Shown in pieces: positions 1-10,537 of a stretch of DNA of 64,000 nt. The position numbers and the translations under genes are program-made. Each line of letters starts with the position of its first letter. Position 1 is the first letter of the stretch. The notes beneath the pieces were generated by a model. It was not told the origin of the DNA. It searched no databases and worked only from the letters and a program-made list of their open reading frames with translations. This stretch comes from Streptomyces showdoensis. GTDB taxonomy: Bacteria > Actinomycetota > Actinomycetes > Streptomycetales > Streptomycetaceae. The stretch lies in the NCBI RefSeq assembly GCF_039535475.1, contig NZ_BAAAXG010000027.1:379311-443310 (forward strand), read 5' to 3'.

Positions 1-428
1 GAGTGCTGCGCCTCGTAGAAGACGTCCGCGACCCGCACCGAGTTGGTCACCACCGTCAGGTCCGGCACGTCCAGCAGGTGCCGGGCCAGCGCGTACGTGG
101 TCGTCCCGCCCGAAAGGGCGATCGCCGTCCCCGGCCTGACCATCGCGGCCGCCGCCCGGGCGATCTCCTCCTTCGCGCCGAGCTCCAGCGCCGACTTCGC
201 CTCGAACCCCGGCTCGTGGCTGCTCGCCTCGACCACCGGCACCGCCCCGCCGTGCACCTTCGCGACCACACCCTGCCGGGCCAGCGCGTCCAGGTCCCGG
301 CGGACCGTCATGTCGGAGACGTTGAGACGGCGGGTCAGCTCGTTGACCCGGACGCCTCCGCGCCGCCGCACCTCGTCGAGAATCAGGGCGCGCCGCTGTT
401 CCGCGAGGAGGTTTTGATTGTCGCTCAC
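1..428 (-). CDS. DeoR/GlpR-family transcriptional regulator (partial)
   Basis: Transcriptional repressor of the DeoR/GlpR type, which usually controls sugar or polyol genes and senses a phosphorylated sugar. The visible part is the N-terminal winged helix-turn-helix (LTRRLNVSDMTVRRDLD, about residues 31-47), followed by the typical KVHGGAV turn and the start of the sugar-isomerase-like sensor domain (SGGTTTYALARHL). The start is a GTG at 428. The C-terminal half lies beyond the left edge of the window, so the effector and regulon cannot be inferred. Confidence 0.85.
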   Translation of the reverse strand, partial: MSDNQNLLAEQRRALILDEVRRRGGVRVNELTRRLNVSDMTVRRDLDALARQGVVAKVHGGAVPVVEASSHEPGFEAKSALELGAKEEIARAAAAMVRPGTAIALSGGTTTYALARHLLDVPDLTVVTNSVRVADVFYEAQH

Positions 429-580
429 CGCCGGGGCCGGTCCTTTCCGTAGGGAATAGGGGAGAGATGGGGAAAGGGTAGAAGGGGTGTCGGAATCCGG
501 GAGGGCCGTGCCGAGGGCCCGGCCGTCCGCGATCCTGGTGCTGCCGTCGAATCCTCCCACTCAGAGAGCGAGTCACCGAA

Positions 581-2965
581 GTGTCCCCTGCCACACCCGA
601 CCCGAAGAGCGGGGGTGCGGCGCTCGAACTGCTCGTCCACGGCGTGGGCGGGGCCACCGCGGCCGACATGCTGGACGACCCGCGCACCGCACGGGTCACC
701 GGCGACCGGACGGCCGCGATGTACCGCCGCAGGGACGATCTCGACGCCGAGGACCACCCCGAGCGCTACGCCGAACGCCCCGTACCCGAGGCCTACTGCT
801 GGTCCAACCTCACCTCCGGCAACGGAGCGCGCGCCCTGTGGCTGCTGCTCCTGCCGTTCATGGTCGCCAACCTCGCCCACTGGATGCGCCCGCCCACCGA
901 GGGCCGCGCCCGACTCGTCCGCCTCTACGGCGTCCTCGTCCGGCTCGTCGCGCTGACCCTCACCGTCCTGCTCACCGCCTCCGCCTGCGAGGTCGCCCTC
1001 GACCTCACCGCCTGGCAGTGCGCTGGGTCCGGCGCCTGTGCCGGGCAGCGCTCCTGGCTCGGCTTCCTCTCCGCCGAGCGCGGCGGCTGGTGGTCCCAGC
1101 CCGGCCGGCGGCTCGCCCTCGCCGCCGTCGTCCCCACCGCGCTCGTGGGACTGCTCTGGTACCTGTCCAACCGCACCTGGAGCGCGTACGAGGCCCAGCG
1201 CCCGCCCGCCGGCTACGAGACCGACCCCGGCCCGGCCCGCCCGCCCGCCTCCGACACCGAGTCCGCCGACGCCGCCACCCCCACCGAACTGCGGCCCGCG
1301 CTCGGCCGCCCCGGCTTCTGGTACGGCCGCCGGCTCGTCGCCCGGCTGCGCGCCGCGCACACCGCCGCCGGATTCCTCACCGTCGCCGCCGCCCTCGCCG
1401 GGGCGGCCGCCCGGCACGACCCCGACGGCGGCCTCCTCGGGGCGCTCGGCCGGGTCGTGCAGAGCGCGCTCGTGATCCTCGCGCTCGTCGTCGTGGTGGT
1501 GATCTGCCGCCGGGGACGCAGCGAGAACCGCCTCGACCTGCGGATCGAACGCGCCCTCGTGTCCTGGCTGCCCGCCTCCGCCCTGCTGCTGCTCGCCCTC
1601 ACCGCCCTGCACACCGGCTGGTCCCGCCCCGGCTGGACCTCCACCGGCACCCTCCCGGGCGACGCCGCCTTCGGCACCCTCACCCTCGCCCAGGGCGCGC
1701 TCGTCGTCGGGCTCGGCGTCGTCGCCCTGCTCCTGCGCCGCCCGCGCCGCGACCCGCGCACCGCCCTGTTCGGACTCGGCGGCCCCGCCGTCGCCATGCT
1801 CGCCTGCGCCCTCGGCGGGGTCATGTCCGGCGGGATCGCCCAGCGGGTCGCCGACTGGCTCGACGGTCCCGGCACCCCCGGCACCGGCGAGGGACTCATC
1901 ACCGGACCGCCCGTCCTGCTCAGCTGGCAGGCCTCCGTCATCCCCGTCCTGCTCCTGCTGCTCCTCGTCCCCGGCGCCCTCCTGGCCGCCCGCACCGCAC
2001 TCGCCTCCCGCTCCCTGCGCGCGGCCGTCGAGTCCGACTACGCCTCCGCGGACCCCGACCCCGTCCGCACCGGACAGATCGCCGCCGGCCGGGCCCGCGC
2101 CGCCCTCACCGACTCCGCCCCCGGCCTGGTCGGCGTCGTCTCCGGGGCCACCCTGCTCCTCGGCGCCGCCTCCGTCGCCGGAGCCTGGGCCAGCGGCAAC
2201 GTGCCCGGCCGCGCCTTCGACGGCGCCCACGCCGCCGTCGCCTCGGCCGCCACCGCCGCCCAGGCCCTCGGCTCCTGGATGATCGGCTTCGGCTTCCTGC
2301 TGTTCGTCACCTGGGGCCGCCGGGCCTACAAGGACCCGTCCGCACGGCGCACCATCGGCATCCTCTGGGACGTCGGCACCTTCTGGCCGCGCGCCGCCCA
2401 CCCCTTCGCCCCGCCCTGCTACGCCGAACGGGCGGTGCCCGACCTCACCTGGCGGATGAGCTCCTGGACCCGCCGCACCGGCGGCCGGCTCGTCATCTCC
2501 GGGCACTCCCAGGGCAGTGTCCTCGCGGCAGCGGCCGTCTGGCAGCTGCCGCCGGCCACCCGCGGCCGGGTCGCGCTGCTGACCTACGGCTCCCCGCTGG
2601 AACGGCTCTACGGGCGCTGGTTCCCCGCCTACTTCGGCCCCGAGGCGCTGGGCGGACTGCACCGCACCGTGCACTGCTGGAGCAACCTGTACCGGGCGAC
2701 GGACCCGATCGGAGGCCCGGTGCGGGTCCCCGCGGAGGGCGACCGGCCGGCCGTCGACCGTCCGGCGCTGCTCGACCCCGTCGCGTACGGGCGCACCCGC
2801 GAGCACCCGCTGCCCGAACCGATCCTCGGGCACTCCGACTACCAGGCCGACCCCGAGTTCGCCGCCGCGCGCGCCGCGCTCCTGGACCGGCTGCCGCCCG
2901 CGTTGCCCCGCCAGCGGGGCAACGCCGAGGCGGATCAGGGGAGTTCGGGGAGGTCCTCCGGGTAG
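581..2965 (+). CDS. Multi-pass membrane protein with lipase-like serine hydrolase motif
   Basis: A 794-residue integral membrane protein whose substrate is not recognisable. It starts with a hydrolase-like LLVHGVGG segment (about residues 17-24), continues through many hydrophobic spans from about residue 85 to 580, and ends in a soluble part with a GHSQGS nucleophile elbow (about residue 644). That motif is typical of alpha/beta hydrolases and suggests an esterase or lipase at the membrane. The start is GTG, and the gene converges with and overlaps the next gene by 31 bp. Conserved actinobacterial proteins of this layout are generally annotated only as integral membrane proteins; hydrolase activity is an inference. 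Confidence 0.7.
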   Translation: MSPATPDPKSGGAALELLVHGVGGATAADMLDDPRTARVTGDRTAAMYRRRDDLDAEDHPERYAERPVPEAYCWSNLTSGNGARALWLLLLPFMVANLAHWMRPPTEGRARLVRLYGVLVRLVALTLTVLLTASACEVALDLTAWQCAGSGACAGQRSWLGFLSAERGGWWSQPGRRLALAAVVPTALVGLLWYLSNRTWSAYEAQRPPAGYETDPGPARPPASDTESADAATPTELRPALGRPGFWYGRRLVARLRAAHTAAGFLTVAAALAGAAARHDPDGGLLGALGRVVQSALVILALVVVVVICRRGRSENRLDLRIERALVSWLPASALLLLALTALHTGWSRPGWTSTGTLPGDAAFGTLTLAQGALVVGLGVVALLLRRPRRDPRTALFGLGGPAVAMLACALGGVMSGGIAQRVADWLDGPGTPGTGEGLITGPPVLLSWQASVIPVLLLLLLVPGALLAARTALASRSLRAAVESDYASADPDPVRTGQIAAGRARAALTDSAPGLVGVVSGATLLLGAASVAGAWASGNVPGRAFDGAHAAVASAATAAQALGSWMIGFGFLLFVTWGRRAYKDPSARRTIGILWDVGTFWPRAAHPFAPPCYAERAVPDLTWRMSSWTRRTGGRLVISGHSQGSVLAAAAVWQLPPATRGRVALLTYGSPLERLYGRWFPAYFGPEALGGLHRTVHCWSNLYRATDPIGGPVRVPAEGDRPAVDRPALLDPVAYGRTREHPLPEPILGHSDYQADPEFAAARAALLDRLPPALPRQRGNAEADQGSSGRSSG

Positions 2966-5340
2966 AGCAGGGTCAGGTCGTCCGTGCTCGCCTCGGCGAG
3001 CGCGGCGACCCGCCCGGCGTGCCGCTCCACCATCGACTCGAAGGTCTGCCGCGCGGTGCGCCCGTTGCCGAAGGCCGGGCCCTTGGGCAGCTCGGCGAAG
3101 TACTTCACCAGCGCCTCCCCGGCACCCTCGGCCAGCCGGTACTCGTGGTCCTCCGCCTGCTGCTCCACGATCCGCAGCAGCTCCTCGGGCACGTAGTCGC
3201 TGAAGGTGATGGTCCGCGAGAAGCGGGACGCCACACCGGGGTTGACGGTCAGGAAGCGCTCCATCTCCGCCGTGTACCCCGCGACGATCACCACGACCGC
3301 GTCCCGGTGGTCCTCCATCAGCTTCACCAGCGTGTCGATGGCCTCGCGGCCGAAGTCCCGCCCCGAGTCCTCGGGGGACAGCGCGTACGCCTCGTCGACG
3401 AACAGCACCCCGCCGCGGGCCCGGTCGAAGGCCTCCTGGGTGCGCAGGGCGGTCGAGCCGATGTGCTCGCCGACGAGGTCGACCCGGGACACCTCGACGA
3501 GATGGCCGCGTTCGAGCACGCCGAGCGAGGCGAGGATCTCGCCGTACAGCCGGGCCACCGTGGTCTTGCCCGTCCCCGGGTTGCCGGTGAACACGAGGTG
3601 CCGGCGCGCGGACACCACCTTCAGGCCGGCCTCCTGCCGCCGGCGGCCCACCTCGATCATGTTGGTGAGGGTCCGCACCTCGTGCTTGACGCTCTCCAGG
3701 CCCACCAGCGCGTCCAGTTCGCCGAGCACCTCGTGCGCGGCGCGCGTCTCGACCGGTGCGGGCGGCGCCTCCACCGGGGGCGGGGCGGCGGGGGAGCGGG
3801 GCGGCGGCACGCTGCCGAGCAGCCCGCCGGTCCGCGCCGCGGTCAGGACGCCGCCGGCCTCCGGGGCGGCGGTCCGCAGCTGGCTCTCGTCGCTGGTGCA
3901 GTCCTCGACGACCGGCCCCTCCTCGGGGAACTCGTAACCGCCGCGCGCGCACCGCTCCGTACGGCACTTGCGCAGCGTGGTCCGGCAGCCGTCCATGACG
4001 TGGAAGCCGTAGCCCTCGCTGCCCGTCACCCGGCAGCCGTGGAAGGAGCCGCGGCCCTCCGCCGAGACGTAGAACCCGGCCTCGGCGGGGGAGGTGACCG
4101 TGCAGCGCTCGATGGTGGGGTCGGCGCCCTTGGTGACGATGACCCCGGTCTGCACGGCGTCGATGGTGCAGCCGCCCAGCGTGCCGCCGCTGCCGTGGTC
4201 CCGGAACCAGGCGCCTGTGGAGGCCTCGCGGATCCGGCAGTCGTCGAGCTGCGCGGTGGCCCCGTCGCTGACCGACACCGCCGTGTTGCGCACCTGCGAG
4301 AGGTCGCTGTCGACCACGTCGGCGCGCGAGCCGCGGTCGAGGACGAAGAGGGCGTCGGGCACGTCGTGCACCCGGCAGGAGTCGAGCACGGCGGTCGCCC
4401 CGTCGCTCACCCAGACCGCCGGGTAGTCGCCCGTGCTGTCGTGGATCTCGCACTGGTTGGCGTCCACGCGGGTCCCCGGGTCCCACACCGACAGGCCGTT
4501 GCGCCCGAAGCGCCGCACCGTCGAGCGGGTCAGCGTGAGCACCGAGCGCGAGCGCAGGTCCACCGCGTTCTCGGGGATGTCGTGGATGTCGCAGTCCGAG
4601 AGGGTGAGCACCGCGTCCGTGTCGAGGGTGATGCCGTCGGCGGAGGTCCGGTGCACCGTGGAGTCGCTGAGGTGGGCGGTGGCGCGCGAGGCGATCTGCA
4701 GGCCGGTGCCCTTGATCTCGTACACCTCGCAGCCGAGCGCCTCCAGGCCGCTGCCCTCGCCGTTGACGGCGATCCCGGCGCCCGAGGCGTGGTGCACCCG
4801 GCAGCGTTCGAGCCGGGGGTGGGCGCCGCCGCGCACCGTGATGCCGGACTGGCCGGCCGAGACGATCTCGCACTCCTCGAACACCCCGCCGGCCCCGTCC
4901 AGCACGGCGATGCCGACGCCGGCCGGGTTGTCCACGGTGCAGCGGCGCACCGTGGGCCGGGCCGCGCCGCGCACCTCCAGGCCGGCGGCGGAGCGGGTGC
5001 TGATCCGCAGGTCGAGGAGTTCCGGCGTGCCGTCCTCCACGAGCAGCGCGGGGGCCGCCGCGTCCTGTCCCTCGATGTGCAGGTCCCGCAGGGTGGCCGA
5101 GGCCCGCACGGTCAGCGGCACCCCGTCGGCCGGCGCGATGCGCACCGAGCCGCCGTCGCCGCCCCGCAGGGTGACGGCCCGCTGGACCACGAGGTTCTCC
5201 CGGTAGGTGCCGGGGGCCACGGTGAGGACGTCGCCGTCGCCCGCGGCCTCCAGGGCGGCGGCGAGGGAGGCGTACTCGCCCGTGCGGCGCCGCCACCGCG
5301 ACGTGCCGGTGTGCGTCACCTGGACCGTGCCCTGTGCCAT
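2935..5340 (-). CDS. Right-handed beta-helix / AAA+ ATPase fusion protein
   Basis: An 801-residue two-part protein. Residues about 30-480 are serial right-handed beta-helix repeats (recurring short units such as [24 protein letters not shown]), a fold common in pectate-lyase-like surface or scaffold proteins. After a Pro-rich linker, residues about 530-800 form a CbxX/CfqX-type AAA+ domain with Walker A GNPGTGKT (about 586) and Walker [11 protein letters not shown] (about 646). The CbxX-type domain is also found in EccA-like chaperones of ESX secretion and in RuBisCO activases. The function of the fusion is unknown; the helix may recognise a target that the ATPase remodels. No secretion signal is seen, so a cytoplasmic location is likely. 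Confidence 0.8.
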   Translation of the reverse strand: MAQGTVQVTHTGTSRWRRRTGEYASLAAALEAAGDGDVLTVAPGTYRENLVVQRAVTLRGGDGGSVRIAPADGVPLTVRASATLRDLHIEGQDAAAPALLVEDGTPELLDLRISTRSAAGLEVRGAARPTVRRCTVDNPAGVGIAVLDGAGGVFEECEIVSAGQSGITVRGGAHPRLERCRVHHASGAGIAVNGEGSGLEALGCEVYEIKGTGLQIASRATAHLSDSTVHRTSADGITLDTDAVLTLSDCDIHDIPENAVDLRSRSVLTLTRSTVRRFGRNGLSVWDPGTRVDANQCEIHDSTGDYPAVWVSDGATAVLDSCRVHDVPDALFVLDRGSRADVVDSDLSQVRNTAVSVSDGATAQLDDCRIREASTGAWFRDHGSGGTLGGCTIDAVQTGVIVTKGADPTIERCTVTSPAEAGFYVSAEGRGSFHGCRVTGSEGYGFHVMDGCRTTLRKCRTERCARGGYEFPEEGPVVEDCTSDESQLRTAAPEAGGVLTAARTGGLLGSVPPPRSPAAPPPVEAPPAPVETRAAHEVLGELDALVGLESVKHEVRTLTNMIEVGRRRQEAGLKVVSARRHLVFTGNPGTGKTTVARLYGEILASLGVLERGHLVEVSRVDLVGEHIGSTALRTQEAFDRARGGVLFVDEAYALSPEDSGRDFGREAIDTLVKLMEDHRDAVVVIVAGYTAEMERFLTVNPGVASRFSRTITFSDYVPEELLRIVEQQAEDHEYRLAEGAGEALVKYFAELPKGPAFGNGRTARQTFESMVERHAGRVAALAEASTDDLTLLYPEDLPELP

Positions 5341-5422
5341 GGGTGTGTTCTGCCCCCGCCTCGTGCGCCGACGCTGATCCGATGCCCCACCGTAGCGCGC
5401 GCGGCGCCGCGGAGTTGACGGG

Positions 5423-6037
5423 TCAGCTGCCCGTCCCCGTACGGCCCCAGTCGGGACCGGCCTGGGCCCAGGCGCGGTCGAGACGGGCGTACCGCCGACG
5501 TACCAGCCGGTGTACGGCCAGGCGTCTGGCGGTCTCCACGAGCAGGCCCGCGAGGAGCGCCACGGTGAGGCCCGCGATGAGGGCGTGCGCCCGCGCGGTC
5601 TCCGGGTGCATCGGCGGGGGCACGGCCCGGCCCGCCCGGTCGGTCCAGAGCGGGAAGGCGTCGCCGGGGTGGGCGTGCTGCCGGGTGGTGTTCACGGTGC
5701 CGGTGCGGGTGCTGCCGTCGGGGGCGGTCCAGTCGGCCACCACGGCGGGCCTGAGCCGCTGCTCGCCGGCGGCCTCGGCGGTCCGCTGGGCGGGGTCCTG
5801 GTCGGCGATCCGCACCACCCGCGCGACGGTCGGCACCCGTTCCTGGTACTGGGCGCGGACGGCGCGCTGCAGCGAGGCGTTCGCCGAGAGGCCGGCGACG
5901 ACGCCGGCCGCGGGCACCGCGAGGCACAGCAGAAAGGCCGCCGTGAGGGCGACCCAGGCCTCGATCAGGTCGGTGGTACGGCGCAGGGGATTGCGCCGCC
6001 AGCGCCACAGTCCGATGGCTGCCCGCACGATCCGCAC
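5423..6037 (-). CDS. Rv1733c-like two-helix membrane protein
   Basis: A 204-residue membrane protein with one transmembrane helix near residues 27-50 and a second near 150-172. The charged extracytoplasmic loop between them contains a [13 protein letters not shown] segment, and the N terminus is Arg-rich (RWRRNPLRR). This arrangement matches the Rv1733c family, which is widespread in actinomycetes and has no defined biochemical role. It stands alone, 82 bp downstream of the beta-helix/AAA+ gene's start and on the same strand. Confidence 0.7.
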   Translation of the reverse strand: MRIVRAAIGLWRWRRNPLRRTTDLIEAWVALTAAFLLCLAVPAAGVVAGLSANASLQRAVRAQYQERVPTVARVVRIADQDPAQRTAEAAGEQRLRPAVVADWTAPDGSTRTGTVNTTRQHAHPGDAFPLWTDRAGRAVPPPMHPETARAHALIAGLTVALLAGLLVETARRLAVHRLVRRRYARLDRAWAQAGPDWGRTGTGS

Positions 6038-6181
6038 CCCCTCGTTGTCGGTCCTTCCAACGAGTGTGCCCCGGGGGAGGGTTCCGCGCCCGTCGAGGAC
6101 GGTCGAGGGCGGACGGGGACGGTCCGGGCCCTGACACGTGCCGGCGAGGTCTGACGGGCGCGGAGGGGTGCGGCCCGGGGG

Positions 6182-7015
6182 TCAGTCCAGGATCTCGACC
6201 GGGTCGCCGACCTTGATCACGCCCCGGTGCTCGGGGACCAGGTTCTGGCCGAAGATCAGGCGGTTGCCGTCCCTGCGGTGCCGGGCCAGGGTGCGCAGCG
6301 GCTCCTTGCCGCGCTCGGCGGTCCCCTGGTCGGTGGTGGTGACCACGCAGCGGCCGCAGGACTTGGCGACCCGGAAGGTGACCTCGCCGATCGCGAGGCG
6401 GCGCCAGCCGTCCTCGGCCCAGGGCGCGGTGCCGTCGATGACCACGTTCGGCCGGAAGCGGTTCATCGGGAGCGGGCCCTCGTCGGCGTGGTCGCCCTGG
6501 GCGATCAGCGAGTTGAGGGCGTCGAGGGAGGAGGTGGTGGCGGCGAGCAGCGGGTAGCCGTCGGCGAAGCTGACGGTCTCGCCGGGCAGCGCGAAGTCCG
6601 GGTCGACGGGCCGTCTGCGGGCCGGGTCGTCCATGTGGACGAGGCGGACCTCGCTGTCCAGGTAGGCGCTGAACCAGGCGTCGGCGGCGGGGTCCGCCGG
6701 GACCGCCTCCACCCTGTCGCCGAAGATCTCCACGGTGATCGTCGCCGCCGTGGACCGGGGGTCCGGCACCTCGACGGTGAGCGGCTCGGCGCCGGGCGCG
6801 GACAGCGTGACCCCGCCGTCGGGGAGCAGCGCGGCCGCCGACAACGCCAGCCGCGCGTGCTGGCGTTGGGTCACGACGTCGCCCGCGGCGTCCACCACGG
6901 TCCAGCGGCGGTCGCCGGCCAGACCCCATGGCTCGACCTCCGCCTGCGCGGGGGAGAAACCGCGCAGTGCCTTGACCGGGTGGACGTGGACGGAATGCAG
7001 GACAGGATTCGGCAT
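6182..7015 (-). CDS. MOSC domain-containing protein
   Basis: A 277-residue protein with an N-terminal MOSC beta-barrel (VKALRGFSPAQAEVEPWGLAGDRRW, about residues 14-38, described here only by its opening VKALRGF) and a C-terminal MOSC domain that carries the conserved cysteine in KSCGRC (about residue 215). MOSC proteins bind the molybdenum cofactor or transfer sulfur. Members of this size include YcbX and the mammalian mARC N-hydroxylate reductases. The fit to a molybdenum-dependent reductase of N-hydroxylated compounds is plausible but not proven. It appears monocistronic. Confidence 0.8.
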   Translation of the reverse strand: MPNPVLHSVHVHPVKALRGFSPAQAEVEPWGLAGDRRWTVVDAAGDVVTQRQHARLALSAAALLPDGGVTLSAPGAEPLTVEVPDPRSTAATITVEIFGDRVEAVPADPAADAWFSAYLDSEVRLVHMDDPARRRPVDPDFALPGETVSFADGYPLLAATTSSLDALNSLIAQGDHADEGPLPMNRFRPNVVIDGTAPWAEDGWRRLAIGEVTFRVAKSCGRCVVTTTDQGTAERGKEPLRTLARHRRDGNRLIFGQNLVPEHRGVIKVGDPVEILD

Positions 7016-7052
7016 GACGCCATCCTGCCAGTCGCCCGACCGGCTTCCGCGA

Positions 7053-7553
7053 TCAGTACCCGCGGCCCTGGTACGGGCGGTTGTACGGGTCCTCGTACGT
7101 GGCGGGCGTCGGCATCGGCCGGGGCGCCGCCGGGCGCATCGCCTCGTACCCGGCGGCCGCCGGGCGCGGCTGCTGCGGCGCCTGGGGGCCCGGGTAGCCG
7201 CGCGGGGCGACGGGCTGCTGCGGGATGTACGGGGTGGGGGCGTGCTGCAGCGGCACGGGGGCCATCTGCGGCGCGGGCTGGGGGTAGCCGTACGCGCCGC
7301 CGTTGCCGCCGTAGGACGGTGCGTGCTGCTGCGGGGCGGGGGCCGCGGGGAGGGCGGGCAGGGCCGCGGGCAGCGCCGGCAGGTAGCCGCCGCTTCCGGA
7401 GAAGCCGCTGGGAGTGTCGTACGCGGAGGGCACTCGGATCGGGGCGATCTGAGGCGTGCCCCGCTCTGCGACGAGGGAGTCGTAGATCGGGGTGTCGGGG
7501 AACGACGGCGCGGTGTAGTAACCGCCTCCGTAGGTGGAGCGCGGGGAGGTCAT
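7053..7553 (-). CDS. Pro/Ala/Gln-rich hypothetical protein (DUF6643-like)
   Basis: A 166-residue low-complexity protein. The first 55 residues are relatively ordered (YGGGYYTAPSFPDTPIYDSL), then Pro-, Ala- and Gln-rich stretches run to the end. There is no catalytic motif, signal peptide or membrane helix. The N terminus resembles a small family conserved in Streptomyces that I believe is DUF6643; this recall is not certain. The 276 bp in front of it, up to the next gene, presumably hold its promoter. Confidence 0.6.
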   Translation of the reverse strand: MTSPRSTYGGGYYTAPSFPDTPIYDSLVAERGTPQIAPIRVPSAYDTPSGFSGSGGYLPALPAALPALPAAPAPQQHAPSYGGNGGAYGYPQPAPQMAPVPLQHAPTPYIPQQPVAPRGYPGPQAPQQPRPAAAGYEAMRPAAPRPMPTPATYEDPYNRPYQGRGY

Positions 7554-7829
7554 GGCTCATAAGGTAAGCCCACGATGTGCCCTATGGGGAGCCCGGAAAG
7601 ACGGTTGATTGACGGGTTCGGAGAGACCGCCGATGCCCAATGCGATCGAACGTGACAAAAACGGACGCCCGGCGGCGTATGGATCTTGTAAACCCCAAGC
7701 TCGGGAGGGGTTACCCGCGGGTCCGGCGTCAGGTTGACGTAAAGAAAACCGGCGGCGACAAAGGGGTTTCCGGAGGCATCGGCCGCCGTCTCGCGCGCAC
7801 CTTAAATGACGGCGGTGTTGCGGCGGGGT

Positions 7830-9035
7830 TCAGTCATTACTCCGTGTGTCGGGAAAAGCGCGCTGCGGCGCGGATTTCGTCGGCCGGTCGTAAGTCCGCC
7901 CCTTCCACGCCGCACCCCGTCCCCGGTGGTGCTGCACCGCCGAGTCCACCGTCATCAGCAGATAGAGGAGCGCGGTGAAGGGGAGCAGCGGCCCCAGCGC
8001 GAGCGACTGCCGGTAGTAGCGCAGCATCGGCAGGTACGTGAAGGTCATCACCGCCCAGGCCGCCCCGCCCGCCCACGCCGCCGGGGCGTCCCCCGACAGC
8101 AGTCCGGCCGCCAGGGCCGCGGGCGGCGCCAGATAGACCAGGGCCAGGCCCGCCACCGTTCCCGCCAGCAGCAGCGGGCTGTGCCGGAGCTGGGCGTACG
8201 CGCTGCGCGAGACCATCCGCCACAGGTCGCCCAGGCGCGGGTACGGGCGGATGCTGTCCACCCGGTCCGCCAGCCCCAGCCAGATCCGGCCGCCCACACC
8301 CCGTACCGCCCGGGCCAGCGACACGTCGTCGATGACCGCCTGCCGGATCGTCTCCGGCACCCCGGCCCGCTTCGCCGTCTCCGTCCGCAGCAGCACGCAC
8401 CCGCCCGCCGCCGCCGTCGCCAGGGGCCGCCGCCGGTTGATCCAGCGGAACGGATAGAGCTGGCAGAAGAAGTAGACGAAGGCCGGGACGATGAGGCGCT
8501 CCCAGGCGCTCGACACCCGCAGCCGGGCCATCTGCGACACCAGGTCCAGGTCGTGCCCCGTCGCCGCCTCCACCAGGAGCCGCAGGCTGTCCGGCTCGTG
8601 TGCGATGTCCGCGTCGGTCAGGAGCAGGAACTCCGGACCGCGCGCCCGGGCCAGCGCCGTCCCGTGCCGCAGCGCCCACAGCTTCCCCGTCCAGCCCGGC
8701 CCGGGCTCGCCCGGCGAGACGACGGTCAGCGGCAGCCCCGCCTGGCGGGCCGCCAGCTCCTCGGCGAGCCGCCCGGTGCCGTCGGTGCTCCCGTCGTCCA
8801 CCAGGATCACCTCCGCCGGCCCCGGATAGTCCTGGGCGAGCACCGAGGGCAGGCTCAGCGGCAGTACCTCCGCCTCGTCGCGGGCCGGTACGACCACCAC
8901 CACCCGCGGCCACACCTCGGGCGGGCGCGGCGGCGCGGGCAGGCGCTGGTCGGTGCGCCAGAAGAATCCCTGGCCCAGGAGGAGCCAGGCCCAGACGGCC
9001 AGGGAAGCGATCGCGATCCAGGCAAGCGGGCTCAT
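7830..9035 (-). CDS. Family 2 glycosyltransferase, HpnB-like
   Basis: A 401-residue membrane-bound glycosyltransferase. It has an N-terminal helix (residues 3-22), then a GT-A domain with VVVVVPARDEA, the nucleotide-binding ILVDDGSTDGT and a metal-binding DAD in LLLTDADIAHEP. Two or three hydrophobic segments lie near residues 300-380. The order and length match hopene-associated glycosyltransferase HpnB. No hopanoid genes are in the window, so the acceptor lipid is uncertain. It diverges from the racemase-like gene across about 58 bp. Confidence 0.75.
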   Translation of the reverse strand: MSPLAWIAIASLAVWAWLLLGQGFFWRTDQRLPAPPRPPEVWPRVVVVVPARDEAEVLPLSLPSVLAQDYPGPAEVILVDDGSTDGTGRLAEELAARQAGLPLTVVSPGEPGPGWTGKLWALRHGTALARARGPEFLLLTDADIAHEPDSLRLLVEAATGHDLDLVSQMARLRVSSAWERLIVPAFVYFFCQLYPFRWINRRRPLATAAAGGCVLLRTETAKRAGVPETIRQAVIDDVSLARAVRGVGGRIWLGLADRVDSIRPYPRLGDLWRMVSRSAYAQLRHSPLLLAGTVAGLALVYLAPPAALAAGLLSGDAPAAWAGGAAWAVMTFTYLPMLRYYRQSLALGPLLPFTALLYLLMTVDSAVQHHRGRGAAWKGRTYDRPTKSAPQRAFPDTRSND

Positions 9036-9093
9036 TCGCCGCAGTCTGCCCCAGATCGCCGGGGATGCAAGGGGGGTCGGCTAGGGTGACCGG

Positions 9094-9879
9094 GTGAAGA
9101 TCGCCCTGATGGACTCCGGAATCGGCCTGCTCCCGGCAGCGGCCGCGGTTCGCCGTATGCGGCCCGACGCGGACCTGGTGATCTCCAGCGACCCCGACGG
9201 CATGCCCTGGGGCCCGCGCACGGTCGAGGACCTCACCGGACGGGCGCTGGCCGTGGCCCGGGCCGCCGCCGCGCTGGAGCCCGACGCGTTGATCGTCGGC
9301 TGCAACACCGCGACCGTCCACGCCCTGCCCGCGCTCCGCGCGGCGCTGGAACCCCGCATCCCCGTGATCGGCACCGTGCCCGCGATCAAGCCCGCCGCCG
9401 TCGGCGGCGGCAAGGTCGCGATCTGGGCGACCCCCGCCACCACCGGCAGCCCCTACCAGCGCGGGCTCATCCACGACTTCGCCGACGGCGCCGACGTCAC
9501 CGAGGTGCCCTGCCCCGGCCTCGCCGACGCCGTCGAGCACGACGACGCGGAGGGCGTACGGCGGGCCGTCGCCGCCGCGGCCGCGCTCACCCCCCGGGAC
9601 GTCCGGGCCGTCGTGCTCGGCTGCACCCACTACGAGCTGGTCGACGAGCAGATCCGGGCCGCCCTCCGCCGCACGGAGCTGCCGCCCGTCGTTTTGCACG
9701 GCTCCGCGGGGGCAGTGGCCAGTCAGGCACTCCGGCGCATCGGGGCCGAGGCCGACCCGGAAGCGGCCCCGACGGGCACCCTGACCGTGCTCCTGAGCGG
9801 CCGCACCGGCGCTCTGCCGGCCGCGGCGCTCGGCTACCCGCAGGGGCGCTTCCTGGGGACGGCCGCCGCCGCGCGCTGA
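9094..9879 (+). CDS. Asp/Glu racemase-family protein
   Basis: A 261-residue enzyme of the aspartate/glutamate racemase superfamily. Both catalytic cysteines are visible: VGCNTATV (about residue 69) and VLGCTHYEL (about residue 177). The length fits MurI, which supplies D-glutamate for peptidoglycan. However, the N-terminal substrate-loop sequence (MDSGIGLLPAA) departs from the usual MurI DSGxGG. It may therefore be a paralogue with another substrate. The start is GTG at 9094. Confidence 0.7.
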   Translation: MKIALMDSGIGLLPAAAAVRRMRPDADLVISSDPDGMPWGPRTVEDLTGRALAVARAAAALEPDALIVGCNTATVHALPALRAALEPRIPVIGTVPAIKPAAVGGGKVAIWATPATTGSPYQRGLIHDFADGADVTEVPCPGLADAVEHDDAEGVRRAVAAAAALTPRDVRAVVLGCTHYELVDEQIRAALRRTELPPVVLHGSAGAVASQALRRIGAEADPEAAPTGTLTVLLSGRTGALPAAALGYPQGRFLGTAAAAR

Positions 9880-9939
9880 GCGCGCCCCGGATGCCGCAGC
9901 CGAGGCGCCGGGACAACGGAACGTGCGTAGGCTGTCACC

Positions 9940-10491
9940 ATGAGGAAGCGATCCTCGCCACAGGGTCCCGAGGGACCCGCACCCGCCGTCTGGACCGGCC
10001 GGGCCACGAACCGCCTCCAGTGGCTGCCGGCGGTCGCCGGAGCCGCCTGCATGGCGCTCGGCATCACCCTCGCCGTCGAGTCCCCCTGGACCTCCGGCAT
10101 CGCACCGCTGCTCATGGCCGTGATCGGCTGCGTCGCGGCGGGCTTCCTCGTCCTCTTCGGCACCCTCGCCTTCGTCCACGTCGCGGTCCGCGTCGACGAC
10201 GACGCCATGGAGGTGCGCTGCGGCCACATCGGCGTACCGCGCCGCCGCATCCCGCTCTCCCACGTGGTCGGCGCCGAGTACGCCCCCTCCGTCACCCCGC
10301 GCCAGTGGGGCGGCTGGGGCTACCGCTGGCGCCCCGAGAAGGGCACGGCGGTCGTCGTCCGGCGCGGCGAGGGGCTGGTGCTGCGGCTCGGCGACGGGCG
10401 GACGTTCACGGTGACCGTGGACGACGCGGAGGGCGCGGTGCGGGCGATCCGGGTGCTGCTGGGCCGGACGTCCCCGCCGACCCCGGTGTGA
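9940..10491 (+). CDS. Small membrane protein with PH-like tail
   Basis: A 183-residue protein with two adjacent transmembrane helices (about residues 29-47 and 52-76). A C-terminal beta-rich region follows (VRVDDDAMEVRCGHIGVPRR and RGEGLVLRLGDGRTFTVTV are its most regular strands), resembling the bacterial PH-like domains of DUF3093-type membrane proteins. The role is unknown. It lies 46 bp ahead of lnt on the same strand and may be co-transcribed with it. Confidence 0.65.
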   Translation: MRKRSSPQGPEGPAPAVWTGRATNRLQWLPAVAGAACMALGITLAVESPWTSGIAPLLMAVIGCVAAGFLVLFGTLAFVHVAVRVDDDAMEVRCGHIGVPRRRIPLSHVVGAEYAPSVTPRQWGGWGYRWRPEKGTAVVVRRGEGLVLRLGDGRTFTVTVDDAEGAVRAIRVLLGRTSPPTPV

Positions 10492-10537
10492 AGACGCCGA
10501 GGCCGGGGGCACGAGGGCCGGGGTTAGACTCCGGCAC

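Noticed and set aside
425..5418. Very long open frames opposite the first genes (over 1,600 codons on either strand)
   Set aside because: They run antisense or out of frame to recognisable genes and consist of Arg/Pro/Gly-rich shadow translation typical of high-GC DNA.
7830..9035. Hopanoid biosynthesis locus
   Set aside because: Only the HpnB-like glycosyltransferase is present; no squalene-hopene cyclase or other hopanoid genes are in the window.
9094..9879. Naming the racemase-like gene murI
   Set aside because: Both catalytic cysteines are present but the N-terminal DSG loop is not MurI-like, and no cell-wall context supports it.
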